Shown: positions 35,942 through 44,035, numbered from the stretch's first letter. The stretch is DNA of 64,000 nt from Gluconobacter oxydans (GCF_006539685.1 NZ_BJNM01000014.1:1-64000); one strand, 5' to 3'. The notes: generated by a model from the letters alone, not told the origin. Numbers and translations are program-made.

Positions 35942-37021
35942 ATGACGCCCTTCATCATTGAAAAGACCGAAACCCCGACCGATCCCGTCAAGCGGACCGA
36001 ACTGCTCGCCAACCCGGCTTTCGGGCGTGTTTTCACCGATCACATGGCTCTCATCAGCTACTCTGCTGACAAGGGCTGGCATGATGCGAAGATTACGCCG
36101 CGCCGCCCGCTGAGCATCGATCCGGCATCGACGGTCCTGCATTACGGGCAGGAGATCTTCGAAGGCATGAAAGCCTATCGTGAGAAGGACGGCCATGTCG
36201 CCACCTTCCGTCCCGAAGCCAATGCATCGCGCTTTGCCGCGTCTGCCCGTCGTATGGGCATGGCCGAGCTGCCGGAAGATCTGTTCGTTCAGGCCGTGGA
36301 TGAACTGGTACGCGTGGATCAGGACTGGGTGCCGTCCGGTGAGGGACAGAGCCTTTATCTGCGTCCGTTCATGATCTCCAACGAAGTGTTCCTGGGTGTG
36401 AAGCCAGCGACGGAATACCTGTTCATAGTCATCGCGTGCCCGGTTGGTGCCTATTTCAGCTCCGGCTGCGTATCCGTCTGGGTGTCCGAACACTACACGC
36501 GCGCTGCCATCGGTGGCACGGGTGAGGCCAAGTGCGGTGGCAACTATGCCGGCAGCCTGATTGCCCAGGCCGAAGCCAAGGACAAGGGCTGCGACCAGGT
36601 CCTGTTCCTTGATGCGCGGGAGCGTCGCTTCGTTGAGGAAATGGGCGGCATGAACGTGATGTTCGTTCGCAAGGACGGCAAGATCGTCACCCCACCTCTG
36701 GGTGGCACCATCCTGCGTGGCATTACCCGCAACAGCCTGATCCAGCTTGCCGCCGATCAAGGGATCGAGGTGGTTGAAGAGCCGGTCGATATCGACGAGC
36801 TGTTCTCGGGTGCGGCTTCGGGCAAGTACACAGAAGCCTTCGCCTGCGGCACGGCGGCGGTTCTTTCGCCGATCGGAAAATTCATGCGTCCGACGGGTGA
36901 AGCCGTGTTTGGTGACGGCAAGACGCCTGGCCCGGTCTCGCAGCAGCTCAAGAAGGCCCTGACGGATGTGCAGGGCGGCCGGACGAACGACGTCCATGGC
37001 TGGATCCACCGCATTTCCTGA
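35942..37021 (+). CDS. ilvE: Branched-chain amino acid aminotransferase
   Basis: A 359-residue class IV aminotransferase of the longer eukaryotic-like BCAT group. The PLP lysine is in GTGEAKCGGNYAGSL; LHYGQEIFEGMKAYR, YLRPFMISNE and EMGGMNVMFV are the other signature blocks. It transfers amino groups between glutamate and Leu/Ile/Val. I used the ATG at 35942, where family sequence starts; an ATG at 35882 would add 20 unrelated residues. An AT-rich stretch at 35765-35870 probably carries its promoter. Confidence 0.93.
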   Translation: MTPFIIEKTETPTDPVKRTELLANPAFGRVFTDHMALISYSADKGWHDAKITPRRPLSIDPASTVLHYGQEIFEGMKAYREKDGHVATFRPEANASRFAASARRMGMAELPEDLFVQAVDELVRVDQDWVPSGEGQSLYLRPFMISNEVFLGVKPATEYLFIVIACPVGAYFSSGCVSVWVSEHYTRAAIGGTGEAKCGGNYAGSLIAQAEAKDKGCDQVLFLDARERRFVEEMGGMNVMFVRKDGKIVTPPLGGTILRGITRNSLIQLAADQGIEVVEEPVDIDELFSGAASGKYTEAFACGTAAVLSPIGKFMRPTGEAVFGDGKTPGPVSQQLKKALTDVQGGRTNDVHGWIHRIS

Positions 37022-37029
37022 CGCCTGTC

Positions 37030-37057
37030 AGCCGGGTTCATAAAGAGCCCGGCTTTT
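37030..37057 (+). terminator. Rho-independent terminator after ilvE
   Basis: AGCCGGG (37030-37036) pairs with CCCGGCT (37048-37054), followed by TTT. It lies just past the ilvE stop and may also slow transcription arriving from mocA on the other strand. Confidence 0.75.
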
Positions 37058-37653
37058 CAGTCCCGGTCGATCCAGCCGGCACGAACCGCAGCATCAAGCT
37101 GCTCCGGCGTGTCGATATCGAAGCCGAGTTCGGGCGCGCAGACGCAGATCGGCGCAGTTTGCGTGTTCTTCCAGAGTTGCCGCAGGCCGGTATCGCCCTG
37201 CAGGCCTTGGATACGCTGCTGGGTTGCCGGGCTCAGCAGCACCGGAATGCCCCGCCCGTCTTCGCCATAAGACGTGATGACATCTTTCCCGTCGGCGTCC
37301 TGTTCCAGAAGAACGCGAAGATGCCGCTCGGTCAGGCAGGGCTGATCCGCCCCAGTGATCAGGAGCGGGAGGCTGCTCCCGGCGAGCGCCCGATGACCGC
37401 ATCTGAGCGATGACGCCATGCCGGTCTGCCAGTCTTCATTCTGCACCAGAACGACATCGAGCCCCGCAAGGGCCTGTCGTATCGCGGCTTCAGCACCGCC
37501 CGTCACGACAACAAGATGCTCCGGTCGTGTTGCCAGCAGGAGCCGGGCGACATGTCGCACCAGAGGGACGCCACCGATGCTCAGAAGCTGTTTGGGGCGG
37601 CCGAGACGGGTGCTTCCCCCCGCGGCCAGAAGAAGGGCGGAATGGCGTTTCAT
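37057..37653 (-). CDS. mocA: Molybdenum cofactor cytidylyltransferase-type NTP transferase
   Basis: A 198-residue MobA-like nucleotidyltransferase with the motif LLLAAGGSTRLGRPKQLL and LLITGADQPCLTERHLR. Proteins of this form next to XdhC are the MocA type, which makes molybdopterin cytosine dinucleotide for xanthine-dehydrogenase-family and quinone-linked aldehyde oxidoreductases. Its ATG overlaps the xdhC stop by four bases. A second, guanylyl-type MobA domain is at 41537 in the window, so both cofactor variants may be made. Confidence 0.85.
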   Translation of the reverse strand: MKRHSALLLAAGGSTRLGRPKQLLSIGGVPLVRHVARLLLATRPEHLVVVTGGAEAAIRQALAGLDVVLVQNEDWQTGMASSLRCGHRALAGSSLPLLITGADQPCLTERHLRVLLEQDADGKDVITSYGEDGRGIPVLLSPATQQRIQGLQGDTGLRQLWKNTQTAPICVCAPELGFDIDTPEQLDAAVRAGWIDRD

Positions 37654-38621
37654 CGGGGACGGGTCGCGATCATCTGGGTCAGGATGGAGAGCGCGATTTC
37701 CATCGGGGTCCGGGCGCCGATCTCCAGTCCTGCGGGCAGGTGCAGGCGGCTGAATGCGTCTTCCGGGACCCCGGCTGCCCTGAGGGCTTCAAGCCGGCCC
37801 GGAATCTTGCGCCGGCTTCCGAGAATGCTGACGCAGAACGCTTCGGATTTCAGGGCGTGAGCTGTAAGCGTCAGGTCCGAAAGAGCGTCGTGCGTCAGGC
37901 TGTAAACGGCCGTCCACCGATCGAGTGAGAGCGTGGGAAGGGCGGCGTCCAGACTGCCGCGGATATAGTGTGCTGGCGAGAGGCCGGGAGGCGGTTCGGG
38001 GGGGCCGTAGGGCCGGAGCAGGATAGTCTCGAGTCCCATGAGGCCGGACAGGCTCAGGAGCGCAAGCGTAATGGGATCTCCGCCAGAGAGGATCAGGCGC
38101 AGGGGCGGCAAATACTGGCGAAAGAAGCGACCTGCCTCGTTTCCGGTAGAGTATGCCTCGTCGCAGAACCGCATGTTGCCCGTGTCGAGATCGGTCAGGA
38201 GCGTGACCGGTCTGCGACTCTCCCGGGCTGTCTTAAGGGTTGCGACATGGGCCCCCAGGTCCGGCACGGCCCGCACGAAAATCCCGATGCGGCCGCCGCA
38301 GGTAAGCTGGATGTCCAGAACCGGACTGCCCGCGCCATAATCTAGCATCCGTGGCTGTCCGTCTTTCAGACACTCCAGCGCCTCTCCGCGCACGGCCGCT
38401 TCCACGCAGCCGCCGGACACATAGCCCTGAACCTCTCCGTCCTCGCAGATCGCCATTTCGCTCCCCAGCGGACGCGGGGAAGAGCCGGTGATGCTGACCA
38501 GCGTTGCCAGGACGGCGCGTTTCCCTTCAGCGGACCAGTGCTCCAGTGTGGGAAACAGGTCGTCTGTCAGGCCGTAAAGCGGCCACTGGGGAAGGGGAGA
38601 AAACTGTGCCGCGGCCGTCAT
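37650..38621 (-). CDS. xdhC: XdhC/CoxI family molybdenum cofactor insertion protein
   Basis: A 323-residue protein with the XdhC/CoxI N-terminal block (LATLVSITGSSPRPLGSEMAI, YVSGGCVEAAV) and a C-terminal Rossmann-like XdhC_C domain (LRLILSGGDPITLALLSLS, CVSILGSRRK). XdhC binds molybdenum cofactor, protects it and inserts it into molybdoenzymes, acting with MocA. No molybdoenzyme structural gene is in the window. It is divergent from moeA across a 169-base gap. Confidence 0.88.
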   Translation of the reverse strand: MTAAAQFSPLPQWPLYGLTDDLFPTLEHWSAEGKRAVLATLVSITGSSPRPLGSEMAICEDGEVQGYVSGGCVEAAVRGEALECLKDGQPRMLDYGAGSPVLDIQLTCGGRIGIFVRAVPDLGAHVATLKTARESRRPVTLLTDLDTGNMRFCDEAYSTGNEAGRFFRQYLPPLRLILSGGDPITLALLSLSGLMGLETILLRPYGPPEPPPGLSPAHYIRGSLDAALPTLSLDRWTAVYSLTHDALSDLTLTAHALKSEAFCVSILGSRRKIPGRLEALRAAGVPEDAFSRLHLPAGLEIGARTPMEIALSILTQMIATRPR

Positions 38622-38638
38622 GGAGGGGTCCTGATGCT

Positions 38639-38666
38639 CTTTGGTGGCATAAGGGTAACGCCAAAG
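38639..38666. promoter_or_regulatory. Inverted repeat in xdhC-moeA divergent promoter region
   Basis: CTTTGGTG (38639-38646) and CGCCAAAG (38659-38666) form an eight-pair inverted repeat with one G-T pair and a 12-base spacer, 18 bases before xdhC. It could be an operator for molybdenum-dependent control or an RNA hairpin; it does not match a Moco riboswitch that I can recognise. Confidence 0.35.
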
Positions 38667-38790
38667 ACGATTATGACATACCCTTTCACCCTCAGACTGT
38701 TGATCCGTAGGCCATGAGGTCTATATCGGCAGGGAATACAGCGTCGGCATTTCAGCCAGCGGAACAGACACGGCAGCGACCGGAGCGGAA

Positions 38791-39987
38791 ATGAGTGAAC
38801 TCCTGAGCGTTACACGGGCCATGGAGCTTGTGCTGGATTATGCCGGCAGCTTCGGGACCGAGACGGTTGATCTGACGATGGCAGCCGGGCGTATCCTCCA
38901 GCAGACGATCCGTGCCGAACGCGCCCAGCCGCCTTATGACCGTGTGATGATGGACGGCATTGCCTTCCGCCACGGGAGCGGTCCAACGCTGGTGTCGCAC
39001 GGAATCCAGCGTGCGGGGGCACCGGGGCAGCCGCTCCCGGAGGGACATGTCTGCCTCGAAGTCATGACGGGCGCCGTGCTGCCAGAGGGTGCGGACACGG
39101 TCGTTCCGGTCGAACGTCTTGTGCGTGAAGGCCGGCTGATCCGCTTTGAAGAGGGTTATGAGCCGCGCAAGGGGCAGTTCATTCATCGCCGGGGTTCCGA
39201 CTGTGCGGCGGGAACGGAGCTTCTCGCGCCAGGTCAGCGTCTTGATGGCCCCGCCCTCGCTGTTCTGGCGGGAAATGGTCATGCCCAGGTTAGCGTATCG
39301 CGGATTCCGTCCATCGGGATTGTGGCCACGGGCGATGAACTTGTGGATGTCAGCGCACCGGTACGGGACTGGGAGATCCGGCGGTCCAATGAATACGCCC
39401 TGACGGGTGCTCTGCTGTCACGCGGCTTCAACTGCATCGAACGGTCCGTCGTACCCGATGATCTCGCGGAGACGATCGTGGCCCTGCGCGAACAGCTCTC
39501 GCGTCATGACGTCCTGATCCTGAGCGGCGGCGTGTCGATGGGGGCGTTCGATCATGTTCCTAAGGCGCTGTCGAAAATCGGGGTGGAGCGGGTGTTCCAC
39601 AAGGTTGCGCAGCGTCCGGGTAAACCGCTGTGGTTTGGTGTTGGTCCCGAGGGGCAGCGTGTGTTTGGTCTGCCGGGCAATCCGGTGTCTGCCACGACCT
39701 GTGGCGTGCGTTATGTCATGCCTATGCTTCTGGCGGGGCAGGGGCTGTGCCGCCCTGAGCCTTACACGGTCATGCTCGATGCAGAGGCCGATCTGATCCC
39801 GACGCTCACCCGGTTTCTTCCAGTCAAAGTCCGCCATGACGCTACGGGACAGGCGCTCGCAACGCCATGCCCGATGCCGACCTCTGGCGATTTCAGCTTT
39901 CTGGCGTCTACGGACGGATTTGTGGAACTGCCGCGTGGTGAAGGGATGGCGCCCCGTGGAACAGCTGCGATGTTTCATGGCTGGTAA
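38791..39987 (+). CDS. moeA: Molybdopterin molybdenumtransferase
   Basis: A 398-residue MoeA that inserts molybdate into adenylylated molybdopterin. It has the N-terminal AMELVLDYAG, the PPYDRVMMDGIAF motif with the key aspartate, IGIVATGDEL, LILSGGVSMGAFDHVP, RPGKPLWFGV and FGLPGNPVSA. All domains are present at the usual length. It starts the plus-strand molybdenum cofactor operon, and its end overlaps moaA by 11 bases. Confidence 0.96.
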   Translation: MSELLSVTRAMELVLDYAGSFGTETVDLTMAAGRILQQTIRAERAQPPYDRVMMDGIAFRHGSGPTLVSHGIQRAGAPGQPLPEGHVCLEVMTGAVLPEGADTVVPVERLVREGRLIRFEEGYEPRKGQFIHRRGSDCAAGTELLAPGQRLDGPALAVLAGNGHAQVSVSRIPSIGIVATGDELVDVSAPVRDWEIRRSNEYALTGALLSRGFNCIERSVVPDDLAETIVALREQLSRHDVLILSGGVSMGAFDHVPKALSKIGVERVFHKVAQRPGKPLWFGVGPEGQRVFGLPGNPVSATTCGVRYVMPMLLAGQGLCRPEPYTVMLDAEADLIPTLTRFLPVKVRHDATGQALATPCPMPTSGDFSFLASTDGFVELPRGEGMAPRGTAAMFHGW

Positions 39988-41011
39988 CCAGACGCCAGCC
40001 CTGACCGATCGCTTCAGCCGTCCGCTGCATGATCTGCGGATTTCCGTCATGGACCGCTGCAATTTCCGCTGCCCGTACTGCATGCCGGAAGCGACCTATC
40101 ACGAGCATTTCCGCTTTCTTGAACCGAAAGAGCGCCTGAGCTTCGACGAGATCGAACGTGTGGCGCGTGTGGCGGTCTCGCTCGGTGTCCGCAAGCTGCG
40201 GCTGACGGGTGGGGAGCCATTGCTGCGTCCGAAGCTGCCAGAACTCGTAGCGCGTCTGGCGTCCATTGAGGGTGTGGAAGACATTGCCCTGACCACCAAT
40301 GGCGTCCTGCTGGAGCGGCATGTCCAGGATCTGAAAGAGGCCGGGCTGAACCGCGTGACGGTCAGTCTCGACAGTCTGGATCCGGCGGTCTTTGCGCGGA
40401 TGAGTGGCGGCCGGGCGCAGCTTGAACCGGTTCTGGAGGCTATAGAGGCAGCACAGACCATCGGTTTTTCAGGCGGTGTGAAGCTCAATACCGTTGTCCA
40501 GCGCGGACTGAACGATGCGGGTGTAGAGGCTCTGGCCGAACGCTTCCGTCATAGCGGCGTCGTGCTGCGCTTCATCGAATACATGGATGTCGGAACGCGC
40601 AATCACTGGGAGCGCGCTGAAGTCGTACCGTCGCGTGAACTGCGCGAGCGCATTGATGCCCGGTGGCCGCTCGAACCCGTGGATGCGCATTATCGTGGGG
40701 AAGTGGCCCAGCGGTATCGCTATTGCGACGGGGCTGGGGAAGTCGGCTTCATTTCTTCCGTCACGGCGCCGTTCTGCGGAGACTGTTCGCGCGCGCGGCT
40801 GTCGTCGGAAGGGCAGCTTTATACCTGCCTGTTCGCCTCGGAAGGGAGGGATCTGCGCACGCTTTTACGCAGCGATGCGGACGACGCAGCCCTGCGGGAC
40901 CTTTTGGCCGGGGTGTGGCGCCGCCGGACGGACAGGTATAGTGAGGAACGGGCTGCCTCTTCGGATGCGCCCGCACGACGCCGCATCGAGATGAACTATA
41001 TCGGCGGCTAG
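39977..41011 (+). CDS. moaA: GTP 3',8-cyclase
   Basis: A 344-residue radical SAM enzyme, the first step of molybdopterin synthesis from GTP. The SAM cluster motif CNFRCPYC follows LRISVMDR. GGEPLLRP, the C-terminal cluster cysteines in FCGDCSRARLSSEGQLYTCLF, and the ending NYIGG are complete. The frame is open back to 39836, but the family start MAGNQTPALTDRF at 39977 overlaps the moeA end, fitting translational coupling. Confidence 0.96.
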   Translation: MAGNQTPALTDRFSRPLHDLRISVMDRCNFRCPYCMPEATYHEHFRFLEPKERLSFDEIERVARVAVSLGVRKLRLTGGEPLLRPKLPELVARLASIEGVEDIALTTNGVLLERHVQDLKEAGLNRVTVSLDSLDPAVFARMSGGRAQLEPVLEAIEAAQTIGFSGGVKLNTVVQRGLNDAGVEALAERFRHSGVVLRFIEYMDVGTRNHWERAEVVPSRELRERIDARWPLEPVDAHYRGEVAQRYRYCDGAGEVGFISSVTAPFCGDCSRARLSSEGQLYTCLFASEGRDLRTLLRSDADDAALRDLLAGVWRRRTDRYSEERAASSDAPARRRIEMNYIGG

Positions 41012-41057
41012 AATTTGGTGGCCAGAATTCGGTGATCAGACCGGGAGATCGAAGACG

Positions 41058-41540
41058 ATGAAGACGCTCACCCATGTCAACGAGTGCGGCGAGGATCCGC
41101 GCATGGTCGATATCAGCGGCAAGGATGTGACGGAACGTAGCGCGCATGCCCAGGCGCGTCTGGTTTTCCCGTCCGAGATGGCGCGGACCCTGTCGGATGC
41201 CGGGTTCATGACAGCCAAGGGTGCGGTGCTGACCGTGGCGCAGATTGCAGGCGTGATGGGCGTGAAATCGACGTCGCAGCTCATTCCGCTGTGTCATCCG
41301 CTCTCCCTCAGTGGCTGCCGGGTGGACATCACAATCGAGGGTGATGAGGCGGTGATCGACTGCCGGGTCTCGTGCAAGGGGCGTACGGGCGTGGAAATGG
41401 AAGCGCTGACCGGGGCTTCCGTGGCCGCGCTCACGATCTACGACATGTGCAAGGCCATGTCCCATGACATGGTCATCCGCGAGGTCCGGCTGATGGGCAA
41501 GGCCGGCGGCAAGCGCGATTTCCAGCGGATTGAATCATGA
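41058..41540 (+). CDS. moaC: Cyclic pyranopterin monophosphate synthase
   Basis: A 160-residue MoaC. It has LTHVNECGEDPRMVDISGKDVTER at the start, the active-site LIPLCHPLSLSGCRVDI and KGRTGVEMEALTGASVAALTIYDMCKAM. It rearranges the MoaA product to cyclic pyranopterin monophosphate. It overlaps the next gene as ATGA. Confidence 0.97.
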   Translation: MKTLTHVNECGEDPRMVDISGKDVTERSAHAQARLVFPSEMARTLSDAGFMTAKGAVLTVAQIAGVMGVKSTSQLIPLCHPLSLSGCRVDITIEGDEAVIDCRVSCKGRTGVEMEALTGASVAALTIYDMCKAMSHDMVIREVRLMGKAGGKRDFQRIES

Positions 41541-42376
41541 CACCACTTTACGGCCTGATCCTTGCAGGCGGTGCCAGCAGACGCATGGGAACGGACAAGG
41601 CCGCGCTCGACTATCACGGCAAGCCGCAGCTTCAGGCGGCGTTCGAGGTTCTGACGCCTGTGGTGGAACAATGCTTCGTCTCGGTGAGGCCGGGTCAGAC
41701 GTCCGATCCGCTGCGCTCCAGCTTTCCGCAGATCGTCGATACGGTGGATGTTGACGGACCAGCGGCGGGGCTGCTGTCGGCCCATCGGGCTTATCCGGAT
41801 GTGGCCTGGCTGGTTCTGGCCTGTGATCTGCCGATGCTGGACCGTGGCACGCTCGACACCCTGATCGCCGCAAGGGATGGAGAGCATGTCGCCGTCTCCT
41901 ATCGCAGCGAGCATGATGGTCTGCCGGAACCGCTCTGCGCCATCTGGGAGCCGGAAGCGCTTGAGCGACTGGAAAAGCAGGTTGCAGGTGGCCGGATCTG
42001 TCCGCGCAAGCTGCTGATCAACAGCCCGACAAAGCTGCTGGAGCCGCATAGCCGCGGTGCGCTCGACAACATCAACACGCCGGAGGAACGCGAAGACGTG
42101 GCCCGGCGCCTGAAGGATCTGCCGGGAGGGCCGATGATTCGCCTGACACTGGAATATTTTGCGCAGTTGCGGGAACTGGCTGGAACGCGGGAGCAGTCGC
42201 TTGAGACCTCATTCGCCACTGTGGGACCGCTGTACGAGGAACTGCGTGAAAAATACGCCTTCCCGTTCGAAGCCTCGAAGCTCCGTGTGGCGATCAACGG
42301 TGATTTCGCCCCTTGGACACAGACGTTGAAGGACGGGGACCATATCGTGTTCATTCCGCCGGTGACGGGCGGATGA
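41537..42376 (+). CDS. mobA: MobA guanylyltransferase fused to MoaD sulfur carrier
   Basis: One frame of 279 codons. Residues about 1-195 are MobA (LILAGGASRRMGTDKAAL, DVDGPAAGLL, LACDLPMLD, NINTPEE), which adds GMP to molybdopterin. Residues 200-279 are a complete MoaD (MIRLTLEYFAQLRELAG to IVFIPPVTGG), ending in the diglycine that carries thiocarboxylate sulfur. The MoaD part starts with an ATG at 42134 preceded by GGGAGG five bases before, so a free MoaD can probably also be made. moaE starts within the stop. MoaD must reach MoaE and a MoeB-type enzyme, so release or flexible tethering is needed. Confidence 0.88.
   Translation: MTPLYGLILAGGASRRMGTDKAALDYHGKPQLQAAFEVLTPVVEQCFVSVRPGQTSDPLRSSFPQIVDTVDVDGPAAGLLSAHRAYPDVAWLVLACDLPMLDRGTLDTLIAARDGEHVAVSYRSEHDGLPEPLCAIWEPEALERLEKQVAGGRICPRKLLINSPTKLLEPHSRGALDNINTPEEREDVARRLKDLPGGPMIRLTLEYFAQLRELAGTREQSLETSFATVGPLYEELREKYAFPFEASKLRVAINGDFAPWTQTLKDGDHIVFIPPVTGG
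42134..42376 (+). CDS. moaD: Possible free MoaD from internal start inside mobA-moaD
   Basis: The internal ATG at 42134 is in frame with the fusion and has the strong ribosome binding site GGGAGG at 42124-42129. The product would be 80 residues, the normal size of MoaD, with the terminal GG intact. This alternative product is an inference from the site and domain boundary. A fused protein alone is the other reading. Confidence 0.5.
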   Translation: MIRLTLEYFAQLRELAGTREQSLETSFATVGPLYEELREKYAFPFEASKLRVAINGDFAPWTQTLKDGDHIVFIPPVTGG

Positions 42377-42885
42377 GCCGCTTTCGCATGGCGTCCGCAC
42401 CCGTGGATCTGAACGCGCTGCGTGAGGATCTGCATCTGGCCGTGGCAGGCGGGTTCTGCACCTTTGAAGGCTGGGTCCGCAACAGGAACGAGGGCCGTCC
42501 GGTGGATGGTCTGGAATATGAATCCTATGAGGCGCTGGCCCAGCTCGAAGGTGAGCGGATCGTGGCTGAGGCTCTGGAGCGTTTCGAGATCAGCCAGGCT
42601 GTAGCGATGCACCGCACCGGGAGCCTGAAGGTCGGGGATGTTGCGGTCTGGATCGGCGTTTCGGCGCCGCACCGGGATGCCGCGTTTCGGGCCTGTCGCT
42701 ACATCATCGACGAGATAAAGCATCGCGTGCCCGTCTGGAAGAAAGAGCACTATCTGGACGGAGATGCCGAATGGGTGGCCTGCCATCACTGCCAGACTGC
42801 TCCGCGTGCCTCGGAGACGGGGACGCATGATCACGATCATGACCATGGCCACGATCATGGAAGCTGCGGCCACCATCATCACTGA
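42373..42885 (+). CDS. moaE: Molybdopterin synthase catalytic subunit with His-rich tail
   Basis: A 170-residue MoaE. The catalytic core is normal: GGFCTFEGWVRNRNEGRPVDGLEYESY, VAMHRTGSLKVGDVAVWIGVSAPHRDAAF and HRVPVWKKEHYLDG with the essential lysines. The last 30 residues are an unusual extension holding CHHC and then a run of His/Asp/Gly (HDHDHDHGHDHG) ending in HHHH. This tail should bind divalent metals. The start overlaps the moaD stop (ATGA). Confidence 0.93.
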   Translation: MSRFRMASAPVDLNALREDLHLAVAGGFCTFEGWVRNRNEGRPVDGLEYESYEALAQLEGERIVAEALERFEISQAVAMHRTGSLKVGDVAVWIGVSAPHRDAAFRACRYIIDEIKHRVPVWKKEHYLDGDAEWVACHHCQTAPRASETGTHDHDHDHGHDHGSCGHHHH

Positions 42886-42894
42886 CTGAGCGTT

Positions 42895-42935
42895 TCCGCA
42901 GGGCCGTATCTTTATGCCCTGCGGAGCGTTTTTAA
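42895..42935 (+). terminator. Rho-independent terminator of the moe-moa operon
   Basis: TCCGCAGGGC (42895-42904) pairs perfectly with GCCCTGCGGA (42916-42925) over a short loop, and GCGTTTTT follows. Confidence 0.8.
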
Positions 42936-42937
42936 GT

Positions 42938-42965
42938 TGTAATTGCAAATCATTCTCAATTAGAG
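42938..42965. promoter_or_regulatory. Fur-box-like operator
   Basis: Within 42938-42965 the sequence TGCAAATCATTCTCA matches the Fur 7-1-7 half-site palindrome TGATAATNATTATCA at 12 of 14 defined positions. It is flanked by further AT-rich bases (TAAT before, ATTAGA after). It lies about 40 bases before the next gene's ATG, where a Fur repressor would block transcription when iron is sufficient. Confidence 0.7.
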
Positions 42966-42997
42966 TGACTCCGGTTCTGCTGATTCGGAGTTTTCCC

Positions 42998-43588
42998 ATG
43001 ACACGGCTGTCGCTTTCCCTGTCCGACCTCTGCTGCTGTGAACGCCTCGCGCTGTGGAGTATCCGCTGCCTCATCAGCCATTACCGCTTGCCAAGCTGTC
43101 CCGAGACAAAAACGACCGACGGTCTGTTTCCCGTCTGTTTCCGCCCGGCTCTTGATGCCGCGGAAGGAGCTTTTGCGGACGCCACCCATCTTCTGAAGGT
43201 TGCGGATCAGCCGCGCCTTGCGGTGAATGCCCCGGGCATGCAGTCCCTGACGGCGCTGGAGGAACGCTTCCTGCGCGGGATCATCGCAGCCCAGAACGAG
43301 GGCCAGCGCGAAGTTTTCGTGCTTCTTGCCGAAGTCTTCCCCGACAGGTTTGTCCAGGGCTGCCTGGCCACTGCGCTGACTCTGCTGGCGGATTGTCTGG
43401 CAGGAGCCGGGCACTGGCTGCCCAAAAAACTGCTGAAAGACGAAACCACCATTTCGGGGGGAGGGGCGCTGTCTTCGATCAACCGCTGGCGGTCGGTCAG
43501 CCCGTCTCGGATGCGGGTTCTGTGGCCGCAGGATAGCGGGCCTTTACATGCTGGCATGTCGCATGATGCCAGCCGGGTGATGCACTGA
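42998..43588 (+). CDS. Unknown protein preceded by a Fur-like box
   Basis: A 196-residue protein from the ATG at 42998, with CGGAG about ten bases upstream. I do not recognise a family. The N-terminus is Cys-rich (SLSDLCCCERLALWSIRCLISH); the middle (residues about 90-140) is helical and moderately hydrophobic (FVLLAEVFPDRFVQGCLATALTLLADCLAG); the C-terminus is basic and probably disordered. There is no signal peptide. The Cys cluster and Fur-like site suggest iron-responsive expression and perhaps metal or heme binding, which is inference. The next gene overlaps its stop by one base. Confidence 0.6.
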   Translation: MTRLSLSLSDLCCCERLALWSIRCLISHYRLPSCPETKTTDGLFPVCFRPALDAAEGAFADATHLLKVADQPRLAVNAPGMQSLTALEERFLRGIIAAQNEGQREVFVLLAEVFPDRFVQGCLATALTLLADCLAGAGHWLPKKLLKDETTISGGGALSSINRWRSVSPSRMRVLWPQDSGPLHAGMSHDASRVMH

Positions 43589-43803
43589 TGATTCCGCTGA
43601 GCGGACGCCCCGCCCGGAACGGGGCAGAACCGCAGCGTCCGGGACTTGAGGAGCTGGAACACATGACGGTCTGTCTGCTGCTGCTGGCTGTCGGAGTGGT
43701 CGGGTTCTGCTGGCTGGCCTGCCTGAACCTCGAAATTTCCGCAGAAGATCTGCTGTCCGCGCTGGGATACCAGTCGGGGCAGGAAGCGTCTTTCAGGAGC
43801 TGA
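43588..43803 (+). CDS. Small single-helix membrane protein, coupled to the gene before it
   Basis: A 71-residue protein with one membrane helix (MTVCLLLLAVGVVGFCWLACLNL) in the middle and an acidic C-terminal segment (ISAEDLLSALGYQ). The family is unknown. The ATG shares an A with the upstream TGA (TGATG), so translation is coupled and the two proteins may work as a pair under the Fur-like operator. Confidence 0.55.
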   Translation: MIPLSGRPARNGAEPQRPGLEELEHMTVCLLLLAVGVVGFCWLACLNLEISAEDLLSALGYQSGQEASFRS

Positions 43804-43828
43804 GGCTCCCGAAGCGCTTCCTGAACAC

Positions 43829-44035
43829 TCAGTCTACGCCGACCATGACGCTGGAGGCCTTGATGACGGCATAGGCCTCTTTGCCGACTTCGAGGCCAAG
43901 ATCCGCGACGGCTTCATTGGTGATGGCACTGGTGATGACCGTACCGTTGACGTCGATGGTGACGTGGGACGTCGTCGCGCCCTTGAGAATGTTCGTGATC
44001 CGGCCCTTGAGCTGGTTACATGCGCTGAGCTTCAT
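43829..44035 (-). CDS. Molybdate-binding Mop/TOBE protein (molbindin)
   Basis: A 68-residue single TOBE/Mop domain: MKLSACNQLKGRITNILKGATTSHVTIDVNG and GKEAYAVIKASSVMVG. Molbindins store molybdate as hexamers and buffer it for cofactor synthesis, fitting the neighbouring moa/moe genes. The ATG at 44035 has GGAAGG seven bases upstream; an ATG five codons earlier is less likely. It converges with the Fur-box pair. Confidence 0.88.
   Translation of the reverse strand: MKLSACNQLKGRITNILKGATTSHVTIDVNGTVITSAITNEAVADLGLEVGKEAYAVIKASSVMVGVD

Noticed and set aside
38622-38790. Moco riboswitch before moeA
   Set aside because: The gap is short and I cannot find the expected multi-stem layout; only a simple inverted repeat is visible.
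42839-42884. Repeat of GATCATGACC-like units at the end of moaE as a DNA repeat element
   Set aside because: The repetition is explained by His/Asp codons of the coding tail.
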